The notes: generated by a model from the letters alone, not told the origin. A stretch of DNA of 64,000 bases from Ipomoea triloba (GCF_003576645.1 NC_044916.1:22614036-22678035), one strand, 5' to 3'; counted from the stretch's first letter, positions 46,147 to 58,561 are shown. Numbers and translations: made by a program.

Positions 46147-47800
46147 CTAAACCGTAGAGGAAAGAGGAGCAGATGGAGCCACACCCCCTGTATCAACTAG
46201 AGAAGAACCACCTGCAATAACAGAAACAGGTAGAGTAGCAGGAGGCACCACAGAACTGGAAATACTAGCCCAAGGCAACACCAATGAAGGCACGGTACTG
46301 GTAGGAACTGCAGAGCTATGAAAAGGAAAAACAAACTCGTTAAAACGAACATGAAGAGCTATATAAACACGCCTAGAGACACAATCTAGACACTTGTACC
46401 CACTGAACGAGGATGGATAACCAAGAAAAACACACGGAACAGACCTGTAATCCATCTTGTGCCGATTATAAGTCCTAAGACAGGGAAAACATTCAAAACC
46501 AAAGACCCGCAAGAAAGAGTAGTCTGGAGATTTACGAAAAAGAATAGTATAAGGACTAACATTTTTAGTGAGTGCTGAAGGTAAGCGATTTATTAAATGA
46601 CCCGCAGACTCAAAAGCATAGGACCAATAACACTGAGGGACACGACTATGGGCTAATAACGCAAGACCATTCTCAACAATGTGAAGGTGTCTACGCTCAA
46701 CCCTGCCATTTTGCTCATGCGTATGAGGGCATGATTGGCGATGAACAATCCCGGCAACTGTGAACACCGCATGTAGCTTGCGATATTCACCACCGAGATT
46801 TAATAGAACACGAAAAGAATTTCTCAACATAAGTACGAAAATTAGCAAAAATGGAATAAATATATGTTTTCAATTTCATAGGAAAAAACTAGACATAACG
46901 CGAAAAATCATCGACAAATATTACGAAGTAACGAAAACTATCAACAGAAAGAACAGGGGCAGGACCCCAAATATCTGTGTACACAAGATCTAAAACCGAT
47001 GCACTAGAATGACTAACACGAGAAAGAGGGAAACGCGTAGATTTCCCTAACTGGCAGACAGTACACAATTTATTAAACGAACTAAGAGACCCACTAACTG
47101 GGCAAACAGAAAGTACTTGACGTAGAACACGAGTGTGAGGATGCCCAAGACGGTTGTGCCATGTCTTAGGAGACGCTCGAGCAGACAGGAACGCAACAGG
47201 CGACGACACAGGAAGCTGGTACATCCCCCCAGTTCTAGGACCACTAAGAAGAACCCTACTGGTGCGCCGGTCCTTTACAACAAAGTAGCTCGGTTGAAAC
47301 TCAAAAAAGACATCATTGTCAGAAGTAAATTTATGCACAGATAATAAAGAGGCTTTTAAATGAGGAACATGTAGAATATTTTGAAGAGACAGTGACCGTA
47401 ACGAAGAGGGTATAGAAAGAGAACCAGTGTGGGAGATCGACAAACTAGAACCATCACCAACAGGTAAAGCCTCGCTTCCAGTATAGGGTTCAACATCATG
47501 CAGCCCATCCAATTGAAGTGTAGCGTGAGCACTTGCACAAGTGTCTGGATACCACACGTTAGAAAATGAAGCATTATTAAAATCATTAATTGGTGCCTGA
47601 TAAACCATATTGACACGTGGAGAATGAAGCTGTTGTCCATAACGTGGTTGTCCAGAATTAAAAGCCTGCTGGTGAGAATTAAAAACAGGACCAGAGGACG
47701 GTTGCCTTCCCAAATTGCCACCGGAGGCCATCTGTCCACCCGCAACCACCATCGACGAAGCCATGGGATCTACAAACAGGCGGTAGCAAGTGAGAGCCAA
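46147..47800 (-). pseudogene. Copia GAG-pre-integrase and integrase (frameshifted)
   Basis: The upstream frame (46889-47800) carries WYPDTCASAHAT, resembling the retropepsin region with its D active site, then HNRLGHPHTRVL with LCTVCQLGKS forming the HHCC zinc site, and the integrase start YTDIWGPAP. After a frameshift the frame 46147-46848 continues with HEQNGRVERRHLHIVE, which holds the third catalytic acidic residue, and VFLGYPSSFSGYKCLD. It is non-functional because of the shift. Confidence 0.9.
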
Positions 47801-48772
47801 GTGCCCAAGGGCGTCGCATAGTTAACACCGGACACTTCCACGACCGCCGTGCTGACCACGACCCCTCTGGCCGCGATGTTGCCGACCACGACCACGCTCC
47901 TGCGACGGACGACCAGCAGCCGGAGTCTGCGCATAGAAGGCAGCCGGAGTCTACGCATAGAAGGCAGCCGGAATCTGAGCATAGAAGGCCGCCGGAGTGT
48001 GAGCATATAAAGCCGCCGCCGGTGTAGGTGGAACACCATCCTCTTGGAAAACATACTGGTGCGCATTCAGTAAATCGGCGACTTGCGGAATTGTGAGCGA
48101 AGCATCCTTGGTGGTAAGGGAGGAGACCAAAGCGCGGTATTCCGGTCGGAGACCTCTAAAAATGTGTAGGTTTTGTTCATCAAGGCCAACCGGCCGGCCG
48201 GCTTGAGCCAACTGTTCGACGAGAATCTGAGCGCGACTAAGGTAGTCAGCCGGCGATTAATCCCCTTGGCGAAGACTCTGAAGTTGTGACAACAAAATGA
48301 GGGAACAAGCACGGGAAGTGGAACCCAAGGCAGTCTCAATAGCACGCCAAACAGCCCTAGAAGGCTCATGCCCGATCGCTAAATATAGAACTTCCTCCGC
48401 CATTGAAGAAACCAACATGCTCAGAATTGATTGGTCATGCTGAACCCAAGGAGTATATGCAGGATTGGGAACAGGAGGTGAGGACGTAGTCGACGCAACG
48501 AACTCCGGAGGACACTGGTTAGTACCACAGACAAATCCATACAAGTTCTGACCGAGCAGAAACGGAACCAACTGCGCCTTCCAGAACAAAAAATTGGTGG
48601 ACGTGAGCTTGATAGAAACATAGTAATGGGCTTGGGGTAGCATATTCGGAGCGGGCAACGGAGCAACAGAAGAAACTTCAGTCACCGTGCAACTCGACGA
48701 ATTTGTTGGATCAACATTAGCGCCAGTAGAAGCATTAACGTCGGCCCTAGGAACGAACCAAGCTGATACCAA
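47770..48772 (-). pseudogene. Copia gag (interrupted)
   Basis: The first 171 codons (48257-48772) match Copia gag of the UBN2 type, with LTSTNFLFWKAQLVPFL and AVWRAIE. After a stop it continues at 47951-48211 (RGLRPEYRALVSSL). A short repeat of PAAFYAQ follows, then an RG-rich stretch and a CCHC zinc knuckle whose second codon is now a stop (C*LCDALGHLALTC). Confidence 0.85.
48763..48771 (-). other. Primer-binding site of the Copia element
   Basis: CTGATACCA is the complement of TGGTATCAG, matching the 3' end of initiator tRNA-Met. It lies two bases inside the LTR edge at 48774. Confidence 0.8.
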
Positions 48773-48773
48773 A

Positions 48774-48932
48774 TGAGTGTTTTAGGAATAGTCTGTATAT
48801 CCAATATTCACGTATATGGTATACAAGAACTACAGAGAAGATTAATACTGTAATACATAAAAGAGAGTTCTAAAACAAATACAATAGACTAAATGGAGTC
48901 CTAGTACAAATACTATACTAATATGTATAACA
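48774..48932 (-). mobile_element. 5' LTR of the Copia element (about 159 bp)
   Basis: On the minus strand it runs from TGTTATACATATTAG to CCTAAAACACTCA, giving TG...CA ends directly beside the primer-binding site. Short LTRs of this size occur in several plant Copia lineages. The left partner LTR is absent. Confidence 0.75.
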
Positions 48933-50290
48933 ACCCTATCCATTTTTGTCTTTTAATTATTGATATCTAGTATTTTGTACAATAATTCACTCCTTATTTG
49001 AGTTGTTTTTATGCTTATTTTCTTTATCCTAGTGAAATTGGAAATTGTTTGTGTGTTATATTATCCCAAGAGTTGAATTATCCACAAGGAGCAGCAAAGG
49101 AAGAATTTTGGAGCAGTTTGGACAAGTTTTGGAAGAAAAGGAAATTACCAAGAAAGAATAGGAAACAAGAATAAGAATTGGAAAAGAATTGGAAGTTGTC
49201 TCATGGGCCCAAGGCCCATCTATCTCCTATATATTCTACATATTCTCTACAATTTAAGAGGTTCCCTGACAGAGTTCTGAACCCTAGTTAGTTAGATTAT
49301 TTTCCCGTTCTCTTTATATTTCCCTAGCATAGTTTATATTAGTTTCACATTAGATTATTTAATTTCAAGCTTGGAATCTTGGATTGAAGTTGGATTTGTT
49401 CTTTATCAGTTAAGTTCTCTTATTCCTTTATTTTACTTTCTTCTCAGATTTCTTGTAATGTTTATGGTTATTTATTATTGCTTTGCTTTGTTTACTCCAA
49501 TCATGCTTGAGTAATTCGCCTATGGGTTTGGATTAGGGATCCATTGTAAATCTTAATGTTCAATTGGTGATTATTGCATAAAGGGATTGAATCTTTTACC
49601 TAGGGTTTATGTTGATTTGGGGATTTCTTTCTACTTGTTATTGATTGATGGCCACAGTTAATTGCTAGTCTAGGAGAGGGATTCATTACAACGAAAGTTG
49701 GATGGAGACCTCAAGCCTTACCAATTTCAACCTAATTTTCCTACTATGAGAATAGGGGTAATTTTGGGGTCTTACAATGCTTAGGTGCTTAAGGTTATGA
49801 TTGATGCATCACGGCAGTGGGGCAATTGTAGCCTAATTCTATTTATTGATTACGAAAGTAGCTGAGTTGAATTCTTATGTGCATTGCCCATAAATCCCTT
49901 GGTTAATTATTTTTTCCCTAATTCTGAGTTGATTGGAACATCAAGATTACAATCCCCTAATCTGGCCCATTCCCTTATCATACAGTATCTTTTTAGTTAA
50001 TTGCTTTCTTTCAACTTTCGACAATTCAATTATTAGTTGCTTGGATTCTAGTAAATTCACATACTCTAGTGCCTAGTAATTCATACAATTACGTGCCATA
50101 GCCCCAATCCTCAGCGGAACGACATAACACACCCACTTTTACACTCCCATTTATACTTCATCAATTATCTTCAAAGTGGTTGTTTTACAAGTGTTACTTA
50201 CGGAACCCATCATATTCAACGGGAAAATATTATATTATATATATCGTCAAGGACAACTAAGTAATTGCATATACTTTTCTCCCTCTTTCT
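48933..50290. other. Unassigned repeat-like sequence, possibly a retroelement leader or LTR
   Basis: There is no coding frame over 1.3 kb. Features such as GGGCCCAAGGCCCATC, TATATATTC and a terminal TTTATACTTCATCAA look like long-LTR or leader sequence of Gypsy elements, but I cannot find paired ends or a target duplication. This is a low-confidence guess. Confidence 0.3.
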
Positions 50291-50314
50291 AATGGATTCT
50301 CTCATATACACTAA

Positions 50315-50852
50315 AATGGTCCTTTGGAAAGTAGGAAAATGACTTTCAGAAAATATTTTCTGGAAAATGAGTCATTTTTCGAAAAACATTTTCTTTTCTA
50401 GTGTTTGGTTGCGTTATGGAAAACTATCTTGGTGTGTTTGGTTCATTTTCTGAAAAATGAGTGCAAAATGAGTAGAATTGTATAATTATATATTTCATTA
50501 TTTTATTTAAAATATAAAAATAAATAAAATAATAGTGTTTATTATAAAAGGAAAAAAAAAAGGTCCAGCTCTGTCCATTTTGGTCGAGAACATGCGAAAT
50601 TGCCATTTTGGCCATTCCGGACATGCGAAATGGCCATTTTGGCCATTCCGGACATGCGAAATGGCCATTTTGGCCATTCCGGAAAATGACTTACGGAAAA
50701 AAATTCCGTAAGTCATTTTCCAGAAAAATTAACTGATTTTCCTTGGTCAACGGAAAATATTTTCCGTTGACAACATTTTCAGGGTGTTTCCTAACACCGA
50801 AAACTCATAAAACATTTTCCGAAAGTCATTTTTCAAGTAACCAAACAGACCC
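50315..50852. mobile_element. Tourist-like MITE (538 bp) with minisatellite
   Basis: The right end is CCAAACAGACCC followed by TAA, and TAA also precedes the left end at 50312-50314. The 3-bp TAA target duplication and GGGTNTGTTTGG ends fit PIF/Harbinger. The interior is full of GGAAAATGAC steps and holds three copies of a ~31-bp repeat (CGGACATGCGAAATGGCC, about 50,584-50,690). It is related to the MITE at 54520-55053. Confidence 0.75.
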
Positions 50853-50960
50853 TAAACCTGCAAAAATTACTAGAATTTCTTTTTCTAATTATAGAATGTA
50901 AACCCTAAATGATTAATATATCATGATTGAAGAGGAATATGACTTTAGAAGTAGGAGATT

Positions 50961-51164
50961 TTTTTATTATTATTATTATTAAAGAAGAGGGGGACACCCG
51001 AAACTATACTAGGAACTAGTTCCCTCAGTTACTCCGGTGAAGATCTGCCGATGAAATTTAGCGCCCAATTGATTCTCCTGAACTTTATCCCTCAGCTCAT
51101 TCGGGGCTTCATAAAAAATGGTATGGCCTAACGGTTGAAAATGCACTTGTTTAGCAAGCATGTT
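50961..51164 (-). mobile_element. 5'-truncated LINE tail
   Basis: On the minus strand it ends in a TAATAATAATAAAA tail. Before the tail it encodes the extreme C terminus of a plant LINE RNase H region: LAKQVHFQPLGHTIFYEAP, then ELRDKVQENQLGAKFHRQ. An 11-bp direct repeat AGTAGGAGATT flanks it at 50950-50960 and 51165-51175. Confidence 0.85.
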
Positions 51165-51175
51165 AGTAGGAGATT

Positions 51176-52592
51176 GTTTATGATTGAGGAGATGGAACTA
51201 TAAGTTTAAATATGTTTAATATAACTTTTTTTTTTATTAAATATGATCAGTTTCATGAAAACCACTACTTCAAAGATAATTAAAGAAAAAAAATTGATAG
51301 GGTAATAATTTAATAACCTAGTATACAATATAAACATAACTAAATGAATAAAATAGTCATTTTCTCATTTTAAATTTAAAATAAAATAAATTTGATCTAA
51401 AACTTAACACTAGAGTGACATATTTCAAATACAATTCACAAAAAAATTATACCATATCTCTTACAACAATGATTGCATAATATTTATTACATGATTTGCA
51501 TTAAATTTTTTAAAATATTTAATTATTATGTAAATTCTTTATTAATTTAATTTATAATGATATAAATCAATTCTTGGATAATTTTTAAAAATAAAGAAAT
51601 TTAATTTTTTAAATGAACATAAATATTGGGAAGTATGTAATGACATTATTAGAGAATGGTTTCCACCTTCCACCCATATAAAAATTACACAAATTTTATT
51701 CTGATGCAACTACTTTGTGGGGTTTATTAGTTATTTCAAATCTCAATTTATTTAAAATTGTCATATTAAAAAGTGACAAAAAAGGAATGATTTTGCTCCA
51801 CCAATGTGGTTCAAGTGGTCGACAAATTAAGTCATTCCGGACTTTGACCAAATAGTGGTGATGAAAATCTCTTGTATGTAGACGTTAATTATAGACGACG
51901 GTGGGAGAAACTGGATTCATTTGGATAACTCAAAATTTACATCCTTTATTAGCCTTGCGGTGTATTTATGAGAGTCTCAAAATATAGTTTAACTAAATTT
52001 AAAAAAATCTAAGTTAATAAAAAAATGAAAACAATATTCCTTACCCATTCTGAATTTTTCCTCGTGATGTGGCGTCCATTCATTGGATACTCATGAATTG
52101 GTTAACCCCCAACTAATTTAAGAAAAAATTAGTTAATAATATTTTTTATACTTATTTGGTGATCCCAATTTCGTCAAACCAATTCATAGCTCACATGACT
52201 CTGTCGTAGAGCCAGTGCAGAGGTAAATTGCAAGTCACGCTGCTTTCTTTCATGATATCAAATCAGGCGATGAATCATCATGTTAATTCTTGAGGGCAAA
52301 TTTAATTAATAAATAAACCAATAGCATAATGTCATGTCAAGGAAAAAAATGAAGAGGTATGTAGCATCACTAGCTAAAAACAAAAAAAAAATAAATAAAT
52401 AAATAAAATTAGAGTCATTCATTTGAAAATATGGTTTTGCCGTTTTGGTTTCCGAGTAAAAGTGGATTTAATTTGAACAAGTACCGGGATAGGGGACGCC
52501 TATATGATCTTGAGTTCTTGACAAGTCCATTACAGTTACATATCCCCTTTCTTTCAAGAAATTCAAAAAATCTGCACAGCACAGTTACAGCC
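51176..52592. other. AT-rich region upstream of the exonuclease gene
   Basis: There is no gene or clear repeat apart from short A/T runs. It must contain the promoter of the gene starting at 52593, but I see no convincing TATA box close enough to name. Confidence 0.5.
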
Positions 52593-53222
52593 ATGGCTAT
52601 CAACATTGTGGACTGCGGATCAGAGTCTTACGATCTCTTCGACGTTTATTTCTACGACGACCGTATCAAAACCCTAGTGACTCATGAGCCTGACAAGGTC
52701 GTCGACTGGATCGCCGAAATCGAGTACATCCATCGCCGCCGCCTCGACCGTCTCATCGTCGGCCTAGACGTAGAGTGGCGGCCGAACACCTCCCGCTACC
52801 AGAACAACCCGGCGGCGACTCTCCAGCTCTGCGTCGGCCGCCGCTGCCTCATCTTCCAACTCCTCTACTGCTGCCACATCCCGTTCGAGCTCGCTGACTT
52901 CCTCGCCGACCCCGACTACACCTTCGTCGGCGTCGGAATCCACAACGACGTTGCGAAGCTCGTGGAAGATTACGATCTGGAGGTGAATAACGCGGTGGAT
53001 TTGTGTTACCTAGCGGCAAATGATTCCAACGATAGGTCTCTGAGAAACGTCGGTTTGAAGGATCTGGCTAGGATTTACCTTGGAGCGGAGATGAGTAAGC
53101 CGAGAAGGGTGACAATGAGCCGGTGGGATCAAAGCTGGCTCACCGAAGAGCAAATTCAGTATGCCTGCGTTGATGTTTTCGTCTCCTTTGAGATTGGTAG
53201 GCTTTTGGAGGCTTCTGATTAG
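52593..53222 (+). CDS. WRN-like DEDDy 3'-5' exonuclease (209 aa)
   Basis: The product belongs to the RNase H-like DEDDy exonuclease family related to the exonuclease domain of Werner helicase. Plants carry many such short stand-alone proteins without a helicase. All motifs are present: Exo I GLDVEW (D59, E61), Exo II GVGIHNDVAKL (D119) and Exo III YACVDVF (Y190, D194). The domain fills the whole protein. I chose the ATG at 52593, in the context AGCCATGGC, because homology begins there. The frame stays open 54 codons further upstream, but that part looks like leader. It is single-exon. Related copies lie at 59480 and 63334. Substrate and role are unknown; nuclease activity is inferred from the motifs. 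Confidence 0.9.
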   Translation: MAINIVDCGSESYDLFDVYFYDDRIKTLVTHEPDKVVDWIAEIEYIHRRRLDRLIVGLDVEWRPNTSRYQNNPAATLQLCVGRRCLIFQLLYCCHIPFELADFLADPDYTFVGVGIHNDVAKLVEDYDLEVNNAVDLCYLAANDSNDRSLRNVGLKDLARIYLGAEMSKPRRVTMSRWDQSWLTEEQIQYACVDVFVSFEIGRLLEASD

Positions 53223-54516
53223 AGTATTGAATTCAAGTACATATAATAACTAAAATGATGCCTATTATATTGTTACCTTCTGTTTTCCTTCTCTTTTTCT
53301 TTCGATCGTGTGTTCAGTTCAACTTGAAAGTTGGAATACTCTTCACATCTCGACTAGTGATGCTTGTTACAATTGGATTTGAAATCATACCATATGAATG
53401 TTAAGAAATCTGCTTCCTCCATCAAAGGCTGTATGACCACGATTCGATTTGAACCAGACGGTTCTAACCGAATCGTAAATTGTTGGAATCTAACTAGAAT
53501 CGGAAATGGCTGTACGGTTCCGGTCCGATTCTGGTTTTGGATAATGTGGAACCAAAAGAAAAAAATTATATATGTTTGAAAAGTTGAAAAGCCAAAGCCT
53601 GCGGCTGCGGCTGCGGCTTTTCAGAATTCCAGGCCAACAGGCCAGTTGCCTACTGGCCAATAGCCTGGCGTAATCTTTATTCTTGTTTCTTGGTTGCTTT
53701 TTTTTTTTTTTTTTTGAGAACATTTCTTGGTTGCTTTTGATTTTCTTCTTCCAAATCTTTTTTGGTCGCTTTTGATTTTCCAATGCTCTTTCTGGGTTTT
53801 GCTCTGTAATCTTTAATGCATGTGGTTTTGGAGTGATGGAGTTTGTTGTTGCCTTGGTGATGATTCTGATGATGGGTAAGAAAGACTCAAAAACATAGAT
53901 TTTTTTTTTATCCAGTTAGAACCGGCGGAATTGGAACTGTGGTCAAGCCTAGCTACACTTACTCAGTTAGAGCGTTATCCGCTATTTTTATATTTTATAT
54001 TTGAAAAAATTGTAATTTTCGTACTTTAAGTTATATGATAATATGATAATTGTAGAATTCGTTTGAATTGTTAATCATGTTCACTTTTTTTCCCTCGATT
54101 ATTATTGGCGTTGCACTTTTTGATTCTTAACTTTGTATTTTAGTATAGCTTAGGACGAAACTCGACGCTAGAAGTGTAAGAGATCTATTAGTTTAAGAGA
54201 TAAGAATTATAATTCTAGATCTAGTAAACAAGCATCGTCACTCTGTAAATATCTTAAAGTATTATGTTCTGAAGACGTTCGTCCAGAAGACGAGTAAATT
54301 TATGGAGTATGGTATACCAAATAATCATAATAGGCACACAGAATGATCATATCTAATTATCTTTGAAAAACGGCTAGAATCTAGTTGACTTAAATATTGT
54401 CATGAACTATTTTAAAAATGAGAGAAATTTATGTAAAAACATTATAGTGGTTGACAACACAATGACATTTAGAAGTTGCTTCCATTATATGATAATCTGA
54501 ATCCAGAGCTAGGCAC
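53223..54516. other. Downstream region with low-complexity tracts
   Basis: It contains a CGGTTCCGGTCCGATTCTGG stretch like degraded hAT termini, a (GCGGCT)n run near 53,600, and a poly-T tract near 53,697-53,715. No gene is recognised. Confidence 0.5.
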
Positions 54517-54519
54517 TAA

Positions 54520-55053
54520 GGGTGTGTTTGGAAGGCAAGAAAATGACTTCTGGAAAATGATTTCTGGAAAATGAGTCATTTTCCAGAAAATAGCTTCATT
54601 TCTCGTATTTGGATGAATTTTGGAAAACTGTTTTGTGTGTTTGGTTCATTTTCCAGAAAATGAAAAACAATTTTTTTTTATTTTATTTTTGAGAAACAAA
54701 ATAATTTTTTTTAAAGAGAAAAAAATTACAACAAATTAACAAACAAGAAATCAACACAAATTAACCAAAAAGAATAATAAAATTTAAAAAAAAAAAAAAG
54801 AAAAAAGAAAGAAGTCGCGGCTGGTTTCCGCAAAACCAGTCGGCGACTGGTTTCGCGACCAAAGCATTTAGGGGTGCCCGAAGACGACGCAAGTGAAGTT
54901 TCGGAAAATGACTTCAGGAAAAAATTTTCGGAAGTCATTTTCTATTGACTGAAGTCTTATTTTCCTTTGACCCCATTTTCCCTTCACTTGCCAAACACTG
55001 AAAACCCGGAAAATGACTTCCAGAAGTCATTTTTCGGGTTTCCAAACACACCC
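54520..55053. mobile_element. Tourist-like MITE (534 bp)
   Basis: The ends are GGGTGTGTTTGGA and TCCAAACACACCC, perfect inverts, flanked by TAA at 54517-54519 and 55054-55056. GGAAAATGACTTC steps repeat in inverted orientation inside. It is a sister of the element at 50315-50852. Confidence 0.88.
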
Positions 55054-55076
55054 TAAAAGTACCATGACTATATAAT

Positions 55077-55743
55077 GGCTCTGTTTGGCAGAGCTTATTT
55101 AGGAGCTTATAGCTTATTTTAAGCTACTAATAAGCTATAAGCTCTATTTGGTAATGTTATTAAAATAAGCTAGTAGCTTAAAATAAGAGCTTATTTTTTA
55201 ACGCTATCTAAGATAGCGTTTCAAAATAAGCTAGTAGCTTCCTAACTTTTTTTCCATCTTTAACCTTATTATTTTAAAGAAATGACATCATTTACCCTTC
55301 CCAATTAAAATCTTTTTGGCTAAACCCTTTTGACTTTTTCTCTTTAATATGTTTGGTTGTAATTTTAATTTGTCATTTGTGTTTGAACATTGATTTTTTT
55401 ATTAACTAATCTTATGAATTATAAACATTTTTTTTTACTTTATATGCTTTCAAATATATGTTCTTACTTTATATTTTATTAAAATATATTGATTTCACTA
55501 TTTTATATTTTAATATATAAACAAACCTATTTAAATTTAAAACTATTTAAATTGTATGAAGATGTCCTTTTTAGTCATTTTACATTTATCAGCTTATCAA
55601 AAAGTTAATTTTACCAAACACTTTTAAGCATAACAGCTAGCTTAACAGCTCTTTAGATTTCAGCTTCGAGCTTATAGCTTTTAATTTTCAGCTACCTTTT
55701 CAGCTTTCAGCTACCTTTTCAGCTAGGTTTGCCAAACATAGCC
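55077..55743. mobile_element. MITE with GGCTCTGTTTGGCA ends (667 bp)
   Basis: The left end GGCTCTGTTTGGCA and right end TGCCAAACATAGCC are inverted repeats. The subterminal zones are rich in AGCTTATAGCTT steps in both orientations. It lies only 23 bp beyond the previous MITE. AAT flanks both ends, but this is weak evidence for a target duplication. Confidence 0.8.
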
Positions 55744-56003
55744 AATATATAAATGAGCAATTAAGGCATAATTTAACTCGATCGTTAAAATAAATCTATT
55801 CTCTTTATAACACGTACACTATTGAATGTTAACCCTGTTGATTACAAATCGGTGTTTGTACGAAAGAAAAAATAAGAATAATGAGGTGGTGTAATATAAA
55901 GCAAGTTCTGTAGCTCAAGGGTTCACCGCAGAGACCCAGAATTAATTTTAATCAAACATACTCTCCCATAGTATATGGCATTAAGTTCCGCTATATAATA
56001 TCA

Positions 56004-56850
56004 ATGGTAGTAAAGATCAAATTCAGATATGCAACTAATATTTATTTTTTAAAAGTCCCTAATGGATTTAAAGTTTTCGAAATGAAAGGAGATGAAAATC
56101 GCAACACGTATATCATTGAATTACAAAGGTTTTTATGTGACCTGAAACATATAATAACTGACTGGATATTTTTCTTCCTAAAGAAGGAATATGCAAATAG
56201 CATGTGTCATTATGTGCTTATTAAAGAGTTGTTAATGAGATTATGTATTTGCTTATCCATTATCGCAGTCTATGTCTATTATTAAATCACATCAGATATA
56301 GAGCTTGACGATTTTTGCTCGTGCCTAAAGACGATGTTTGAAATGAAGGAGTTGAAAGATCAAGTATTGTTTCAACCTGAAGTTCGAACATCTCCTTGAA
56401 TGAATTTTACACACTAATTAGCCTATATATGTTGAAAAATGTCTTAAAGATGTTTTATTCGGATACGTATCATTTACTTTATCATACTATCGATTGTCCA
56501 ATCTCTTGAAACAGATAAGGAACTGTTTAAACTTCAAGAGAATAATAATGAGGATATTTTATGACCAAAAGCATTACTTCATTGTCATTAGAGTATTAAT
56601 TTAGGACCAGAAATTTCATAATCGCATCAAACCTGATATTGTATTTTTGATCAAATTGCTAACAACTTTTAATGCTCCTTCAACAATGAAATACTAGAAC
56701 AATATTTAACACATCCTCATGTATCTTCGAGTTACAAAGATTTTGACACTTACACTAGAAACCAATATATGATTTTAATGGGCTACTTAGGTATTGACTA
56801 TTTTGTTTGATTCCCATGATGGCAAGTCCCAAATTAGTTATGCTTTGTTT
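56004..56850 (+). pseudogene. Copia reverse transcriptase/RNase H remnant
   Basis: The 93-codon frame at 56004-56285 still shows IYFLKVPNGFKVFEM, ELQRFLCDLKHI and IIAVYV in the order of Copia reverse transcriptase, ending near where the YVDD motif belongs. Downstream, over many stops, FEMKELKD and later peptides follow the same order. It is extensively mutated. Confidence 0.7.
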
Positions 56851-57626
56851 TACCCCTACTGTCCTATATGAGTAAAATAAAGATTGTTTCGCACAAATTA
56901 AATGATAAATGAGTATGTTTAGGAATATTTGACAAAATATATAACGTAAATATTCAACACATGTGAGCTTTAGTAAAGTCACGAGATTTTTATACAGAAT
57001 GTTTACTCTATATTGACAATCTTGAAGATTATTCCACATCATTTTTCCTACACTTATTTTGAAACAATATTTATAATAGAACATGTAGACTTTGAAGATT
57101 GTTATCTTCAAGAATGTAACATTTACTTGAATCAATCCTGAAGATTAGGTCCTGAAGACCAATAATTGTACTCTTTTTCCTTTGATTGAGTTTTAAAAAA
57201 AAAATTTCTTAATTAAAGGTTTTAACGAGGCAACTAGTGCAACATGTGAACACACACATTATGTACTGTTTTCCTCATTATGTTTTTCTCATTGAGTTTT
57301 TCTAGTGGCGTTTTAACGAGGCATGAATATGATATAGTAATGTCAAAAGGGAAAAGTTGTAAATAAACATTTCAATAGACATTGCCAAAAATCCTAAAGA
57401 TTATGCCCTAAAGATTTATAATTGGTTTATGGCTTTACTTTTTTCCCTTAGTTAATTTTTTCCCACGGGTGTTTCTTAGACTAATGTTTTTAATAAGACA
57501 ACCCCGTATAACACATGATTTGAAATACATCTTGTACTCTTTTCCTCGACTAAATTTTTCCACACAATTTTTTTAGCAATGTTTTTGACTAGGCATGTTT
57601 GTTGTAAGATAATGGCCAAAGAAGAA

Positions 57627-57831
57627 TGTTGTAAATCTATATTTTAAGACTATTATCCTATTCTCTCGGATCATGTATTGTATTTTGTTTACCACATATT
57701 GGATATGCATATTTGCAGTTATATAATGAGAATGGAGTTCTAAGGTTTCTGAGTTAACTTGTTCTACTTCTCTTTTGTCTTTCTCTTTGCTTCACCTATC
57801 TATTGCCTTCTGCGATCGGAACCATGCAACA
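57627..57831 (+). mobile_element. Copia 3' LTR (about 205 bp)
   Basis: It begins TGTTGTAAATC and ends ATGCAACA, so it has TGTTG...CAACA ends, and a purine-rich CCAAAGAAGAA precedes it. It closes the decayed element to its left. Confidence 0.75.
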
Positions 57832-57866
57832 ATTTACACCAGGATACGTCCAAATTTACAACAATT

Positions 57867-58190
57867 CGTAGATTTTTATGGTTCTTTTTTCTAATTTTAA
57901 AATTAAAAATGGCATAAAATTAGAGAATTTGAACACCATAACGGTATTACTTGTGTGTAGTTATTAAGCAACTATAGACTAAAGTTTAAATTAAAATTCT
58001 TAAAATATTTTTTTTATATAATTGAAAAATAACACTTAATTTCTCAATTGTACTATTATATTGTTACATAAATTTAGTCTTTAAATATTTAATAGCTATA
58101 GATAAATAAATAAATAAATATTTTCTCTCCTATTTCAAATTCAATAAAGTTTTCATCAATCATATAATTACCTTCAAAGTTTGAATTATT
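57867..58190 (+). repeat. Direct repeat, copy 1 (about 325 bp)
   Basis: It matches 58562-58888 in the same orientation, including TTTTCTAATTTTAAAATTAAAA and CGGTATTACTTGTGT. The two lie about 695 bp apart start to start and differ by small indels. The spacer holds a SINE that is absent from the repeats. Confidence 0.85.
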
Positions 58191-58244
58191 TAATTTAGAA
58201 CAACTCAGACTAATTTACTTCTCATTAGTTGAGATTTACCTAAT

Positions 58245-58412
58245 ATTTTTTTTTAAGGGGCCGCGCGAACACAAGCCCCCACTGTCGCAAATTATGACGT
58301 AAGCTCCACTACATGAGCGGACCTTAAACCAATGCCCTTTCAAAGTGCAATAAAAGTCAACGGCATAGGCCATGGATCTTCATGATCACCCATTGACCCC
58401 GTCCAGGTAAAT
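58245..58412 (-). mobile_element. SINE-like insertion (168 bp)
   Basis: A 13-bp direct repeat AGATTTACCTAAT flanks it at 58232-58244 and 58413-58425. The plus-strand left end is a T run, so the element lies on the minus strand with an A tail. Its body is more GC-rich than the surroundings. I see no protein coding. It is a SINE or a very short LINE tail. Confidence 0.75.
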
Positions 58413-58561
58413 AGATTTACCTAATGTATATATAAATTATCAGATAGTGATTGCGGTTCTCATCGTCCAACAAAATAGAAATGATCAAAGAACCCCTAGG
58501 ATGACGTTAAAATTAAAGTTACGTTTCAAGTTGAGTGCTGTTGTTCCTATAATTCGATATA

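Larger units (their letters stand above)
44876..48932 (-). mobile_element. Ty1/Copia retrotransposon, 3'-truncated
   Basis: On the minus strand the order is 5' LTR (48774-48932), primer-binding site, gag, protease-integrase region, reverse transcriptase and part of RNase H, the Copia gene order. The 3' end and 3' LTR are missing. Several stops (some consistent with C-to-T decay, such as CAA to TAA in the gag zinc knuckle) and frameshifts interrupt the frames. Confidence 0.92.
55990..57831 (+). mobile_element. Decayed Copia element with 3' LTR
   Basis: A plus-strand remnant of reverse transcriptase and RNase H (to about 56,850) is followed by a 3' untranslated region and an LTR at 57627-57831. 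The untranslated region has about three degenerate repeats of a CTCTTTTTCCT...GTTTTAACGAGGCA pattern (about 57,170-57,600), which is familiar from plant Copia elements. The 5' half is missing. Confidence 0.75.

Noticed and set aside
45254..48772. Functional host genes or a complete retrotransposon
   Set aside because: The frames are Copia gag-pol domains with stops and frameshifts, and the 3' end is missing.
52431..52592. N-terminal 54-codon extension of the first exonuclease
   Set aside because: The paralogue starts at the position matching 52593, and the extension shows no conserved motif, so it is more likely 5' leader.
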